DNA of 64,000 nt from Candidatus Rifleibacterium amylolyticum. GTDB taxonomy: Bacteria; Muiribacteriota; Ozemobacteria; Ozemobacterales; Ozemobacteraceae. The stretch is from contig JAACJG010000019.1 in the NCBI GenBank assembly GCA_009917695.1, positions 1 through 64,000 on the forward strand, read 5' to 3'. The notes below the pieces were generated by a model. That model was not told the origin of the DNA, did no database searches, and saw only the letters and a list, made by a program, of their open reading frames with translations. Both the position numbers and the translations under genes were made by a program. Positions 6,564 through 16,327 of this stretch are shown piece by piece (the stretch's first letter is position 1; each line of letters opens with the position of its first letter).

Positions 6564-9500
6564 TTACTTGCCTTCGATACGCAGCAGCGCATCGCGCGCC
6601 TGTTGCTGCAGACTTGAATTCGGATACTGATTGAGAATACGTTCGTAGTTCTGGCGCGCCCTTGTGTAGTCGCGTCGGTAGGTCTCGTAAGTATAAGCGA
6701 TAGCGAACTGTGCCTTGTCGGCAAATTCGTTATTATAGAACTGATCGATGAGATCCTGCCAGTATTTAATCGCTTCGTCATAGGCCGCAAAACCTTCGCG
6801 CAATACAAAGCCAATTCTGAAGTAGGCCTCATGCACGGCCGGGTCATTGTGACGCGTGTCGATGATGCGCTGATAGATTCGGCGGGCTTCATCGAAGTTG
6901 CGGATCAACAGCTCATTTGCCTTGGCCAGTTTAAGCTCGATATCCATGGTTTCAATAGAGATAGGATGATCACGGATATAGTCTTCCAGCAACCTGAGCG
7001 CCTTCTGACCGTCGCGCAGGACTTCCATGTAATGATCATAGAGCTTCATGGTGTATTCTTTCAACAAAGGATCATTGGGGTTCTCATCAAGCCAGCGCTG
7101 ATAATACATCGCCGCTTTCTGCGGATCCTGGAGCGACTTCATATTGAGTTCGACCAGCGTTTTCATGATATCGAGTGTCGCAAGAGAGTCGATATTATCG
7201 TTCCACAAGTCTTCAAGCTCGCGCTCGGCCATGCGGAAATCCTGAAGGTCATCGACCTGGCGGGCGATAATTTCTTCCATTTCTTCAATAACAATCTCGT
7301 CGTCTTCGGAATAAACACGCTTAACAATTTTTCTGCCACGTGGCGGACGCGCTTTTTCGCGCTTCTGCTCTTCAATTCGCTTAAGTTTGGCAGTAGCAAA
7401 TTCTCTGACATTGCGAATCTTCTGATATTCAGCCAGAATCGAAGTATAGAAAAGCTCGGTCAGCTCGATATTGTTGAGTTTATCTTCGACCAGTGAACCG
7501 ATACGCACGATCAGATCGAAGTTGTTAAGGGAAGGTTCGTAGGTGTCGAGCAGCAGATCAAGATAGCTGACTGCTTTAACATAGTCGCCCTTTTTTTCAT
7601 AGAGGTCGGCAACTTTTTTGAGAATTTCGCGGCTGCGTCGAACTGGCGGATTAGTCTTGAGAAACTCTTCATACTGAGTGATAGCGCGGTCGTAATCGCG
7701 CAAATTGTTCTCGAGCACTTTGCCAATATAGTATGGCATGTCACCGCCACCAGAGGGCGAAAGTTTTTTGAGGCGCTCAAGCTCTTCGACATTCATCTTT
7801 GCCTCTATCTCGTACAGTTTCTTTTCGATGACCTCTCGATGCACAGGGCTGAGCGAGCGGAACTGGAGAAGCACGTCGAGATAATGGTGAGCGCGGGTCA
7901 GATTGTTGTTGCGTTCTTCGTATTTATGGAGCCAGTAATAGCCAGAACGGCTCAACCGGCTGCGCGGATAGCGATTAACCAGCGACTGATACCATTTCAA
8001 GGCCTCTTTTTCGCGATTCTGGCGAGCATACATGCGCGCCAGCCTGAACAGAACCATGTCCTTGCGGCAACCCGGATGATAGAGACTGCGCAGCGCCTTT
8101 TCATATTCAGCTGCGGCCCTGTCGAAGTTGCCGGCGTCCTCATGAATGCGGGCAATATAGTAACGCATTCGCGCTACATCGGGGCGATTCTCAAGTTTGC
8201 TCACAGCTGTTTCCAGAAGGCCAAGTGCATAAAAGCGATCTTTATTAACGCGCCAGGCTCTGAACACCTGACTCATACCCGATTCGTTATCCTGTTTGTT
8301 TTCTGAAAACAGAACCTTCTCGCTGAACAGTTTAAGACGATTGATTCGGCTGGTAAGGTCTTCTCGCATAAAGGGGTCACGACTTACGGCAACACCTTTT
8401 TCCCAGTATTCATAGGCCTTCTGCGGATCTTTTGCTTCGGCCAGAGCAAGTTCGCCAAGGCTGAGATAAACTTCATCAAGCCGCGGCGAATCAGGAAACA
8501 GCTCGATAAAACTTTCGTAGTTTTCGATGGCGGCATTAAGGTCTTTCAGTGACTCTTTGAGCAGGCGCGCACGTTCGATAATTACTTCTTCGCTTTCGCG
8601 ACCTTTTACGCCGGTCTTCAACATATCACTCAGTTCTGCAACGGCGCGGATCGCCCTGGTATTCTCGGCTCTGATTTTGCTTTCACGATAGTATTCTGAG
8701 TTCGGATAGACCAGAGTTATCTCATAAAACAGGTCTTCAGCCCGATATCTGGTATTTTCGGCGCCTTCTATCATCTTTGCCAGTCTGAACATGCGACTGG
8801 CAGTCTCTGGCTCTTCGGGATACTGATCGATGAGATCTTCGATTTCACCGATGACTCCGCGTTTGCCAAGCTCTTCGGTTTTCTTTTCGATCCACAGTTT
8901 CGATTCTGGAAGTTTGAAACCTTCGCTGAAGTCGCGAAGAATAGCAGCGGCGCCTTTGTAATCTTCTTCTTCTTCAGCGCGCTCAAGCAGTCGAGTTAAT
9001 GCCTTGAATCGAGCTTCTTCGGCGCCTTCAGACTCAAGTGCCCGTCTGACATAAGAAAAATCTTCGGTGAGTTTTTCTAGACGCAGACAGATTTCCGGGC
9101 GACTGTCGGACTTGTAGGCAAGCGCGGCTTCAAGCGTCTTTATCGCATCTTCTTTTTTATCTTCGCCGATCAGCAGCCGCGCCATCTGCATGGAAGCGTC
9201 CACTCTGATTTCATCAGACAGCTGATTGTCTTCGATCAGCTTTTCGAAAAAGCGCAGAGCGTTTTTCTTGTCATCGGCTTTGACATATACCTGCGGAATA
9301 CGTCGCCTGATTTCTTCGACACGGCGACCAGCCGGATAAAACGAGAGATACTCAAAATAGGACTTGTTGGCATCGACCGGAACCTTCAAAAAGTGCTCCT
9401 GCGCCTGAGCCAGCCTGAACAACAATTCTGACTGCCACTCGGCATAGTTGCTCTTTATCAGCATCTGCTGAGCTTCTTCGGCGAATTCTTCGGGTTTGCG

Positions 9501-12347
9501 GAAACGGAAGAACCGCGTCGATATATACTGTCGCAAAGCACGATTACGCAGATCAGCAGGCGTTTTGTCGCGTCTCAGAACTTCTTTGAGAAACATCACC
9601 ATGCGATCAGCCGCAGGCTTTGCCTTGGCAGCTTCATCGAGAAACAGACCATAAACAGTGGCCTCGTTGTATTGAGCGAGGTCTTTTTCGGTGAGTCTGT
9701 CGGCATTTTTTACCTTGCGGGCTTCGGCTAAAACTGGCTTGCCAGTTTCTTCTTCATTCTCTTCACCCTCTTCGGTCGCGACCAGATCCTCACGCAGTTG
9801 ATCGGCGCGCGCTTTCAGCCATTCCTGCGATGTCGGAAGCTTTTCGGCCTCTTCGATCAGCTTGTTAACTTCTTCAGCCATTCTGGGCGCAACGCGCAGA
9901 ACACGGCGATAATAGCGTGAAGCCCGTTCGGGATTGTTCAAGGCAACGCAGGCATCGCCCATGGTCTTATAGGCATTGGCAAGATGGCGACTACGCGGAA
10001 ATCTTGTGGTAAACAGCCGCAATTTATCAAGACCTTTGAGACCATGCCCCTGCACCAGATAGAGACGACCCAGGCGATAAGATGGAGTTTCTATCAGGGG
10101 ATCGGTAAGCGGCAGAAGTTTTTCGGCCTTTTCATACCACGAAACCGCCGTTTCGACATCTTTAGTAACGCGATAGGCGATGTTACCGAGTGTCAGCATG
10201 CTCGAGACCTGTGCGCTACCAGTTGCATTATCTACCAGCTCGACAAACAGATCTGGAGATTTATCAGGGAAACTCTGGTACATCCGGGTTGCGGCATCAT
10301 AAACCAGTGACCACCTGGTTTCATCGTTCATGTCACTGCTCTTGATCTCTTCAACGAGAGTTTCCAGCGGCTGACTTGAAGAAGCCAGACACATCACGTC
10401 CATCATGTTCTGGTAAATCTCGATGCGGTCGCGCAAGCCAGCAGTCTTGAGGATCTTACGCAGGCTTTCTTCTCTGATTCTGTAGGCCAGATCCCGCCAT
10501 TCCTGCTTCAACGAAAAGTATTTCTTCTCTGAAGGCAGGCTGTGATCGAGATATTCGCGCAGCATATGCAGAGCGCGAATCTGTTCGTTCTTGCTCAGAA
10601 ACACCTTATAAAGAGTCAGGCGATAATCAGAAGCATCTTTGCTGTCAGGGTATCTGGCAATAAATTCTTCGCGCAGACTGTTTGCTTTATCGGGGTCACC
10701 AAGATCTTCTTCGTAGATTTTAACACTGTCCTTAAGACCCTGCATGGCCCAGTAACTGTCCGGATAAGTCTCGGCAAGCTGCGAAAATATGTCGAGAGCG
10801 GCAACCGGTTTTTTCAGATGCAGATACTGCAGGTTACCGATTCGATAACGCACTTCGTCAATACGACCCCAGTCATAAAGAACATCGAGATCCCAGCTTG
10901 ATTTTATCGGAGCAAATCTGATGAGAAAACGTTCGTACATTTCTAGGGCCCGGTCAAACTGACGCAGATCGTCATCGACTATGACCGCAGTTCGGAAAAG
11001 AGCTTCTCTGAACAGCTCATGCTCCGGATATTTGTTGATAAAATCTTCATACAACAGCAAAGCTTCCTGCATCTTGCGGCTGCGATATTTTTCGTAGGCC
11101 ATGTCGAATAGAACCTGCGCTTCTGTGACTCCAGGCTCGGTGCGTTTGAGCGCTGCTTCTGTCCAGGGGTCTTCGACCTTCTCACTGCGTTCCTGGTTGA
11201 GTTCGGAAATTTTCTGATAAAAGTATCTGGCGCGATCAGCGTTTCCGAGTTTGAATTCGGCGATATAACCGGCAATACGGCAGGCCAGCATAGCCCAGTC
11301 TATCTCTTCGTCACGTTTTTCGCGACGCCGCGCTACCGACACCGACTCTGAGGCGACAAGATGCGGCGGCGTTTCAAGAAGTGTCGAAAGGGTGTTTATC
11401 GCTGTTTCGTAGTCTTTATGGCCTTCATAAAGAAGCAGTCCCTGAAGAATGCCTGCTACCCGATAACCGTCGAGACTGTCGGTATTTTTGCGAAAAAGAG
11501 CGTAATTATCAAGACAAACCTTCAGATCGGCGCCAGGTTTATAAAAGTGGTCCAGTATGCCTTTGATGAAAGCCGCTTCAGCTGCCACAGCTGTATTTTC
11601 ACTGATTTTACCGATAAAGGGCAGAGCACGATCGGGGAGATTCAGGTCAAAAGCATAAAGCAAAGCTATGCGCAGATTGGCGAGACTACTGGCGTCTTCT
11701 TCAGGAAAGGAAGCGATTTCTTCCCAGGCGACCAGCGCCTGCATTGCTATTTCAAGATCGTAACCGCGCTCAAAACCCATTATATATTCAATTGCTTCGA
11801 TATCGGGTTTTTCCGGCCATGGCCAGTAGTAGCGGCGAAAAGCCTTGTAAAGTTCTTCACTGCTGGTGAGATTGCGCCCGATAATTTTGGCTCTTGCGAT
11901 TTTGGCACGCACCAGATAGCTGCGCGCCGGCATCATCTCAATAAGCCGGTCTAATTCGCGGGTAGCGCTGGCATATTCCTTCTGTTCATTCAAAATATCG
12001 GCATTCAGCAGCATGGCCTCCCAGACGATACGGGGGTTGATATGCTCTGAACGCAGCAAAGTTCGCAAATACAGAAGAGAACGTTCTGGTTGTCTGAGTT
12101 CTCGATAATGGGCAGCCAGATACAGCCATCCCTCGCCCGGCTCGCGGCCCTGATTCTCTTTAACGAAGCCCATGATTTCGCGATGCAGCAGCTGATCCTG
12201 TTCTTTCTGTTCAGCTTCAGCTTTTATCGCCTTTTCAGCCTTAGATTCGACCGCCTTACGTTCAGCAGCAGCAAAAGACTGACCGTGCCAGGTCAGCATC
12301 AGCATTAAAAAGCATAGTATCCGGTAAGATTTATGGTTGATGTTCAT
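6564..12347 (-). CDS. Giant exported TPR-repeat protein (1,927 aa)
   Basis: The protein starts with a signal peptide (about residues 1-27, ending QSFAAAE). The rest is almost entirely tetratricopeptide-like helix pairs, seen as repeated patterns such as A-x-x-x-Y-x-x-x-L-x-x-x-P-x-S (FDRALEMYERFLIRF, YDRAITQYEEFLKTNPP, YTRARQNYERILNQYPN). Long TPR solenoids in the periplasm organise multiprotein assemblies, for example in outer-membrane biogenesis, gliding or secretion. No enzyme motif is visible. A short charged linker near residues 890-910 (rich in E) may divide it. No clear Shine-Dalgarno precedes the ATG. It is co-transcribed with the HEAT-repeat gene. Function unknown. Confidence 0.85.
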   Translation of the reverse strand: MNINHKSYRILCFLMLMLTWHGQSFAAAERKAVESKAEKAIKAEAEQKEQDQLLHREIMGFVKENQGREPGEGWLYLAAHYRELRQPERSLLYLRTLLRSEHINPRIVWEAMLLNADILNEQKEYASATRELDRLIEMMPARSYLVRAKIARAKIIGRNLTSSEELYKAFRRYYWPWPEKPDIEAIEYIMGFERGYDLEIAMQALVAWEEIASFPEEDASSLANLRIALLYAFDLNLPDRALPFIGKISENTAVAAEAAFIKGILDHFYKPGADLKVCLDNYALFRKNTDSLDGYRVAGILQGLLLYEGHKDYETAINTLSTLLETPPHLVASESVSVARRREKRDEEIDWAMLACRIAGYIAEFKLGNADRARYFYQKISELNQERSEKVEDPWTEAALKRTEPGVTEAQVLFDMAYEKYRSRKMQEALLLYEDFINKYPEHELFREALFRTAVIVDDDLRQFDRALEMYERFLIRFAPIKSSWDLDVLYDWGRIDEVRYRIGNLQYLHLKKPVAALDIFSQLAETYPDSYWAMQGLKDSVKIYEEDLGDPDKANSLREEFIARYPDSKDASDYRLTLYKVFLSKNEQIRALHMLREYLDHSLPSEKKYFSLKQEWRDLAYRIREESLRKILKTAGLRDRIEIYQNMMDVMCLASSSQPLETLVEEIKSSDMNDETRWSLVYDAATRMYQSFPDKSPDLFVELVDNATGSAQVSSMLTLGNIAYRVTKDVETAVSWYEKAEKLLPLTDPLIETPSYRLGRLYLVQGHGLKGLDKLRLFTTRFPRSRHLANAYKTMGDACVALNNPERASRYYRRVLRVAPRMAEEVNKLIEEAEKLPTSQEWLKARADQLREDLVATEEGEENEEETGKPVLAEARKVKNADRLTEKDLAQYNEATVYGLFLDEAAKAKPAADRMVMFLKEVLRRDKTPADLRNRALRQYISTRFFRFRKPEEFAEEAQQMLIKSNYAEWQSELLFRLAQAQEHFLKVPVDANKSYFEYLSFYPAGRRVEEIRRRIPQVYVKADDKKNALRFFEKLIEDNQLSDEIRVDASMQMARLLIGEDKKEDAIKTLEAALAYKSDSRPEICLRLEKLTEDFSYVRRALESEGAEEARFKALTRLLERAEEEEDYKGAAAILRDFSEGFKLPESKLWIEKKTEELGKRGVIGEIEDLIDQYPEEPETASRMFRLAKMIEGAENTRYRAEDLFYEITLVYPNSEYYRESKIRAENTRAIRAVAELSDMLKTGVKGRESEEVIIERARLLKESLKDLNAAIENYESFIELFPDSPRLDEVYLSLGELALAEAKDPQKAYEYWEKGVAVSRDPFMREDLTSRINRLKLFSEKVLFSENKQDNESGMSQVFRAWRVNKDRFYALGLLETAVSKLENRPDVARMRYYIARIHEDAGNFDRAAAEYEKALRSLYHPGCRKDMVLFRLARMYARQNREKEALKWYQSLVNRYPRSRLSRSGYYWLHKYEERNNNLTRAHHYLDVLLQFRSLSPVHREVIEKKLYEIEAKMNVEELERLKKLSPSGGGDMPYYIGKVLENNLRDYDRAITQYEEFLKTNPPVRRSREILKKVADLYEKKGDYVKAVSYLDLLLDTYEPSLNNFDLIVRIGSLVEDKLNNIELTELFYTSILAEYQKIRNVREFATAKLKRIEEQKREKARPPRGRKIVKRVYSEDDEIVIEEMEEIIARQVDDLQDFRMAERELEDLWNDNIDSLATLDIMKTLVELNMKSLQDPQKAAMYYQRWLDENPNDPLLKEYTMKLYDHYMEVLRDGQKALRLLEDYIRDHPISIETMDIELKLAKANELLIRNFDEARRIYQRIIDTRHNDPAVHEAYFRIGFVLREGFAAYDEAIKYWQDLIDQFYNNEFADKAQFAIAYTYETYRRDYTRARQNYERILNQYPNSSLQQQARDALLRIEGK

Positions 12348-12414
12348 TGATTATTTAAATTGTATAAGGTGATTTTGCGCATCAATATACCAGATTTGCC
12401 GGCCGGGCAACAAT

Positions 12415-12458
12415 AAAAAAGGGCGGTTGTGCATAGCTCTTTTAATGCACAACCGCCC
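12415..12458 (-). terminator. Terminator of the metallopeptidase-TPR operon
   Basis: GGGCGGTTGTGCA (12421-12433) pairs with TGCACAACCGCCC (12446-12458), a 13-bp perfect stem. On the minus strand it is followed by a run of six U (plus-strand A-run 12415-12420). Confidence 0.9.
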
Positions 12459-12472
12459 CTGCGAACTATTTT

Positions 12473-13087
12473 TCAGTCTTTCCAGCCCAGCAGGAAGAAT
12501 GCCTCGTCGAGCTGATCGACAGAAGTGCCGATCATCATTGAATCAAGAGCTGCTGCCTTGTTCATATAGATTCTGGCCTGCTCCATATCACCTGCCAGAG
12601 CATAAGAAAGCGCGGCCAGAGCATGCACCTTGGCGGCATTGAGCGCCAGGCCGGAATGTTGCGGAGCAAATTTTTCCGGCGGCATGTTGCCAAGCATTTC
12701 TGCTGCCCGAATATAATCGACAGTTGTCTGATGGCGGTAAATCAGTGCGCCGGCCAGGCCGACCTTAGCTTCGTTGTCGCTTTCGGCAGCAATTTCGAAA
12801 TAAGGAATCGATTCGAGAATCTTGCCACCCTTTGAAAGAGCCCAGCCCATTCCACTGTGTGCCGAAATACGCTGACCATCTGTCAGAGGCTCGTTAAGTG
12901 CGTTGGCGAAACTTGTCTGGGCGGTAGTGTAGTTACCAAGCTTGATCGCATCCCAGCCCTCATTAAGCAGCTGGTCAGAGACGATTAGATTGCTGCTGCC
13001 GCCGCCATTGCTGTTGCCACCGCAGTTCTGGATCATCGGGAAAGTCATCAGAACCACCAGCAGAAGAAAAACTTTTGCTCTTTTCAT
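12473..13087 (-). CDS. Small exported TPR-like protein, possible lipoprotein
   Basis: The 204-residue protein has a hydrophobic leader ending MIQNC. The Cys could be lipidated, but the residue before it is Asn, not the usual Gly/Ala/Ser. A Gly/Ser-rich linker follows, then TPR-like helices (LNEGWDAIKLGNYTTAQTSF, GWALSKGGKILESIPYFEIA). It starts 12 nt after the stop of the 1,014-residue metallopeptidase and ends just before a strong terminator, so the two form one transcript. It may bind or anchor the protease; this is inferred only from position. Family not recognised beyond TPR. Confidence 0.75.
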   Translation of the reverse strand: MKRAKVFLLLVVLMTFPMIQNCGGNSNGGGSSNLIVSDQLLNEGWDAIKLGNYTTAQTSFANALNEPLTDGQRISAHSGMGWALSKGGKILESIPYFEIAAESDNEAKVGLAGALIYRHQTTVDYIRAAEMLGNMPPEKFAPQHSGLALNAAKVHALAALSYALAGDMEQARIYMNKAAALDSMMIGTSVDQLDEAFFLLGWKD

Positions 13088-13099
13088 TGATTTGCTCCG

Positions 13100-16000
13100 T
13101 TATCGCAAAACCGCGATCTTGCGGCGTTCTTTAGTAGATACTCCAGACAGGCTGGCCTTCACTTCGGCATAATAGACACCATTGGCAACCAGTTTGCCCT
13201 TGCTGTTCGTAAGATCCCAGCGCACTTCGTAATCACCGGTGCCAAGGTTGGCAAGAGGCATTTCGGTAACCTTGTGCCCGGAAACATCATATATTTTGAC
13301 ACTGGCCTCGGCAGTTGCAGCTGCCGGCCCGGTAAAAGACGCCCTGATTTTTGAGTAGCTGCGAGCCGGATTCGGATAAGTGCTGATCTGAGACAGTGAC
13401 GTAGCACCTACGACAAGGCCACGCACATTGGCCTGGGCAACATTGCCGGCATTATCAGACGCTTCTACCAGTATTTCTTTTTCGCCATCAGTGGCAGATG
13501 CTGCATGTATCCAGACTTCTCCGGCACTGACCTTTGTCGGCAGACTGGTTTTCCCGTAGCTGGCCTTTATTGAATCATGGTTCAGACCGCTGCCAAAATC
13601 GCTGATCTTGAGACGCAGCCAGCCGCCACGCTCAGTTTCGGCGGTTGTCGAAATTGTCGGGGCAACTTCGTCGGCGGCGACAAAGACGCTGCCGGAAACT
13701 TCAAGCTGACCATGCGCGCGCCCATCAGCTGTGCTGGCCGGGCCAAGCCATCTGGCTCCAGATGAAGTAGTGCGGTAAAATCCGATTTTCGCGCTGTCGC
13801 AGGCATAGCTGCCAAGCAGCGGCAAGTCTATTCCAATCGCTGCTTCGGCTTTTTCGACCGGCAAAGTCACATCGACATTGCGACTGAGTCTGGTCAGTTC
13901 ACGATAAGACACGACATTTTCGGTTTCGGCTACAACAACGGTACCGCCATGGCGCAGAGAGCCAGCCGGCACGTCAAGGGTTACAAAGGATGCGGTCAGC
14001 AGGCCCTGGCTGTTAGGAGGATAATAGACCGCTGAGAACTTGATCTGGTTTGAAAGTATGACGCCGTCGGAATTGGTTCCGTTGGCGACGATTGTGCCTT
14101 CGCCAGATTTATCGACGCGATAGTTGGTGATGTAGGTAGAGTCATTGACCGGCACCATAACGAGGTAGCCCTGCTCACCCTCATAAGTCATCTGCAGGCG
14201 CGGTTCGGATGCAAACGCTCTGTCGGTGCGAACGATGATGTGCAGCTCGTTTTCAAAGGTCGGATTCGGAAAAATCGCGACCTTGAGATCGTCGAAAGAT
14301 GCTGAATATACGTAGCTTAGTTTGTTGAAATCGTTGTTATGCAGTACCATGGGCACCAGCACGATGTTTTCGTAAGTGCTGCCGGCGCCGTAGTTCTGAA
14401 TTATCAGATTGCCAGTCTGGCGGTCATTGAGATAGAGGAACTCAACAGAAGTATCTACATCAGGGCCACGCTTGATGACGGCTGCTTTGAACTGACCGGT
14501 GTCAGAACCATCGAAGCCAATATTGAGATTTCCGGTGTTGCCTGAAATCTCGATATAATCAGCAGCCCAGGGATTAACGTTCGACGAGCGGGCAGTGACC
14601 TGTTCGGTGAGAATGACCTTTTCAGCAAATTTAACCGGCAATCTTTCGTATTTGCCGATGTCATTGGCAGTGTTGGTGTCGTTATCAACATTATAGCCCC
14701 ATTTGCCGTCATTCAGCAGACTGCCATCACGTTTACGCGTTTTGTCGAGATAGTTGGCAATTGCCCAGTCGGCAAACACCGTTTTTGAATCAGTATTGAA
14801 AGGCTGCAACACAGCATCTACGCTGCCCATGCCACCATCGCGATATCTGATCATAGTTCTGAAGAAACCTGGCAGGTTCGAGCCGCCATATTTTTCGACC
14901 AGATAGAACATCCACAAAAACGATGCGCCGTAGTTGGCAAACGGACTTGGGCCGAGCCAGACTTCATTTACGCGATTGTCGGCGAGAATGACATCGGGTT
15001 TCTTTATGAATTCATCAAGATTAGAGCTGAACTTGCTGTCGAACAGATACTGACCATACTGGGTCAGACCTTCTTCCAGCCATCGCTCCATCCCCTTGAG
15101 CACGTTGTTCTCGACGTAGTATCCTTCGTTATAAATGATCATGTGCACGAATTCATGTGCGACAGTGCCATAGGTGTCGGCCTGAAACGACGAGAAGCTT
15201 GGAAAGAGGTCGATATTGAGCAGTTCTTTTTCGTTGCTCAGAGCCTGCGAGGTTCTGGCGAACTGGTTGCCAGCCCAGAAATAGCCGCGGTAACTGCCAG
15301 AGCCATCGCGAATGTCGTCGAGAAGGATGAATACCTTGGGATCCCCGTCGATATCAGGCTCATTGCCGAAATGTTCGCGCATTTTCGGATAAATGATGCC
15401 ATCGAACTGATCTGCCAGTTCTTTGAGTTTAAGACGCGCGTAGTTTTTGTCGGCGCCAAGGATATAACGAGGTTCGAGCACTGTGCCATTGGCATCTGGA
15501 GCATAATAATAGGGTCCGTTCTGCATGACTGCGCTGTCGGGCCAATAAAGGCCCCAGGCGGCCTGAGCCGGCGGAGTAGCATCTTCAGATGTTGAGAGCG
15601 GGCGCGGCAGAGTCGGAAAATACATTACCGGCACAAAAATGTAGCAATGAGTGCCAATATAACGCAATACAGCCTTGGGGTAGTGGCCGTTTCCGTCGAG
15701 ATCGTATATTTCGCCAGCCCAATCGCTGCCGAAGCTTGAATCACCGTCATCAGCGGTCGGGTTGCCATTGGTTTCAGGCCATTCGCCGCCATCATGATAG
15801 AGATTGCTCAGACCGTAACCGTTAAAGGTCGTAAACGGAACCATAGCATTATCGACGTCAGCCGCCGAAAAATTGCGACCACCGACAATTGCTCTGATCG
15901 TGCCTCTCAGACCGCCAATAGTGCTGGCGCTGATTTCAATTGGCTGATTCAGCAGGGGTTCGTTGATGAACGGGCCAAGGTCAGCCGAAACACCCATTTT

Positions 16001-16144
16001 ACGGGCTTCGTGACCATGCTGCACAGCTATCTCACGCACGTTGTCAGGCAAAATGGTTACCTGACCATGAGAAATCTGCGCTGCACAAAGCATGCCCAGC
16101 AGCATCCAGATTACATTTACAAATCGCATGTTCGCCTTTTTCAT
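13100..16144 (-). CDS. Secreted zinc metallopeptidase (M30/hyicolysin-like) with FlgD/T9SS-like C-terminus
   Basis: The 1,014-residue precursor has a signal peptide (about 1-27, ending SHG). The catalytic core has AHEFVHM with the HExxH zinc motif at 330-334 and a downstream WLEEGLTQY near 355, whose Glu is the likely third ligand, as in M30/M6-type gluzincins. Beta-rich Ig-like regions follow. The last 90 residues start TYPNPARSYSKIR and end with NGVYYAEV...KIAVLR, the pattern of FlgD Ig-like or type IX secretion sorting domains. The protease at 27265-29946 has the same architecture and the same final six residues. Expected to act at or beyond the cell surface. First gene of an operon with the small TPR protein. 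Confidence 0.85.
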   Translation of the reverse strand: MKKANMRFVNVIWMLLGMLCAAQISHGQVTILPDNVREIAVQHGHEARKMGVSADLGPFINEPLLNQPIEISASTIGGLRGTIRAIVGGRNFSAADVDNAMVPFTTFNGYGLSNLYHDGGEWPETNGNPTADDGDSSFGSDWAGEIYDLDGNGHYPKAVLRYIGTHCYIFVPVMYFPTLPRPLSTSEDATPPAQAAWGLYWPDSAVMQNGPYYYAPDANGTVLEPRYILGADKNYARLKLKELADQFDGIIYPKMREHFGNEPDIDGDPKVFILLDDIRDGSGSYRGYFWAGNQFARTSQALSNEKELLNIDLFPSFSSFQADTYGTVAHEFVHMIIYNEGYYVENNVLKGMERWLEEGLTQYGQYLFDSKFSSNLDEFIKKPDVILADNRVNEVWLGPSPFANYGASFLWMFYLVEKYGGSNLPGFFRTMIRYRDGGMGSVDAVLQPFNTDSKTVFADWAIANYLDKTRKRDGSLLNDGKWGYNVDNDTNTANDIGKYERLPVKFAEKVILTEQVTARSSNVNPWAADYIEISGNTGNLNIGFDGSDTGQFKAAVIKRGPDVDTSVEFLYLNDRQTGNLIIQNYGAGSTYENIVLVPMVLHNNDFNKLSYVYSASFDDLKVAIFPNPTFENELHIIVRTDRAFASEPRLQMTYEGEQGYLVMVPVNDSTYITNYRVDKSGEGTIVANGTNSDGVILSNQIKFSAVYYPPNSQGLLTASFVTLDVPAGSLRHGGTVVVAETENVVSYRELTRLSRNVDVTLPVEKAEAAIGIDLPLLGSYACDSAKIGFYRTTSSGARWLGPASTADGRAHGQLEVSGSVFVAADEVAPTISTTAETERGGWLRLKISDFGSGLNHDSIKASYGKTSLPTKVSAGEVWIHAASATDGEKEILVEASDNAGNVAQANVRGLVVGATSLSQISTYPNPARSYSKIRASFTGPAAATAEASVKIYDVSGHKVTEMPLANLGTGDYEVRWDLTNSKGKLVANGVYYAEVKASLSGVSTKERRKIAVLR

Positions 16145-16327
16145 ACCAGCCCCTGTTTTGATCGGGTTGAGATAATATTATTCGTCAACTACATCGGCAG
16201 TTGTTTTGAATTAGCTGAGCAAAATTTCACCCCTGTGTTCCGGTTACTTTTTTGCTTGCCTGATGTGCGGTTGACCGTTATTCTATCTCTTGCATTTTCT
16301 TGCGGGAGAGGAGCCTGTATAGACTCT

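Noticed and set aside
6542-6892. N-terminal extension of the HEAT-repeat frame
   Set aside because: Antisense-frame sequence inside the TPR gene; low-complexity Ser/Arg composition; a good ribosome site exists at 6541.
15794-16327. Upstream extension of the sugar-binding/permease frame (178 residues)
   Set aside because: It lies antisense to the metallopeptidase and looks random; a signal-type leader and ribosome site begin at 16328.
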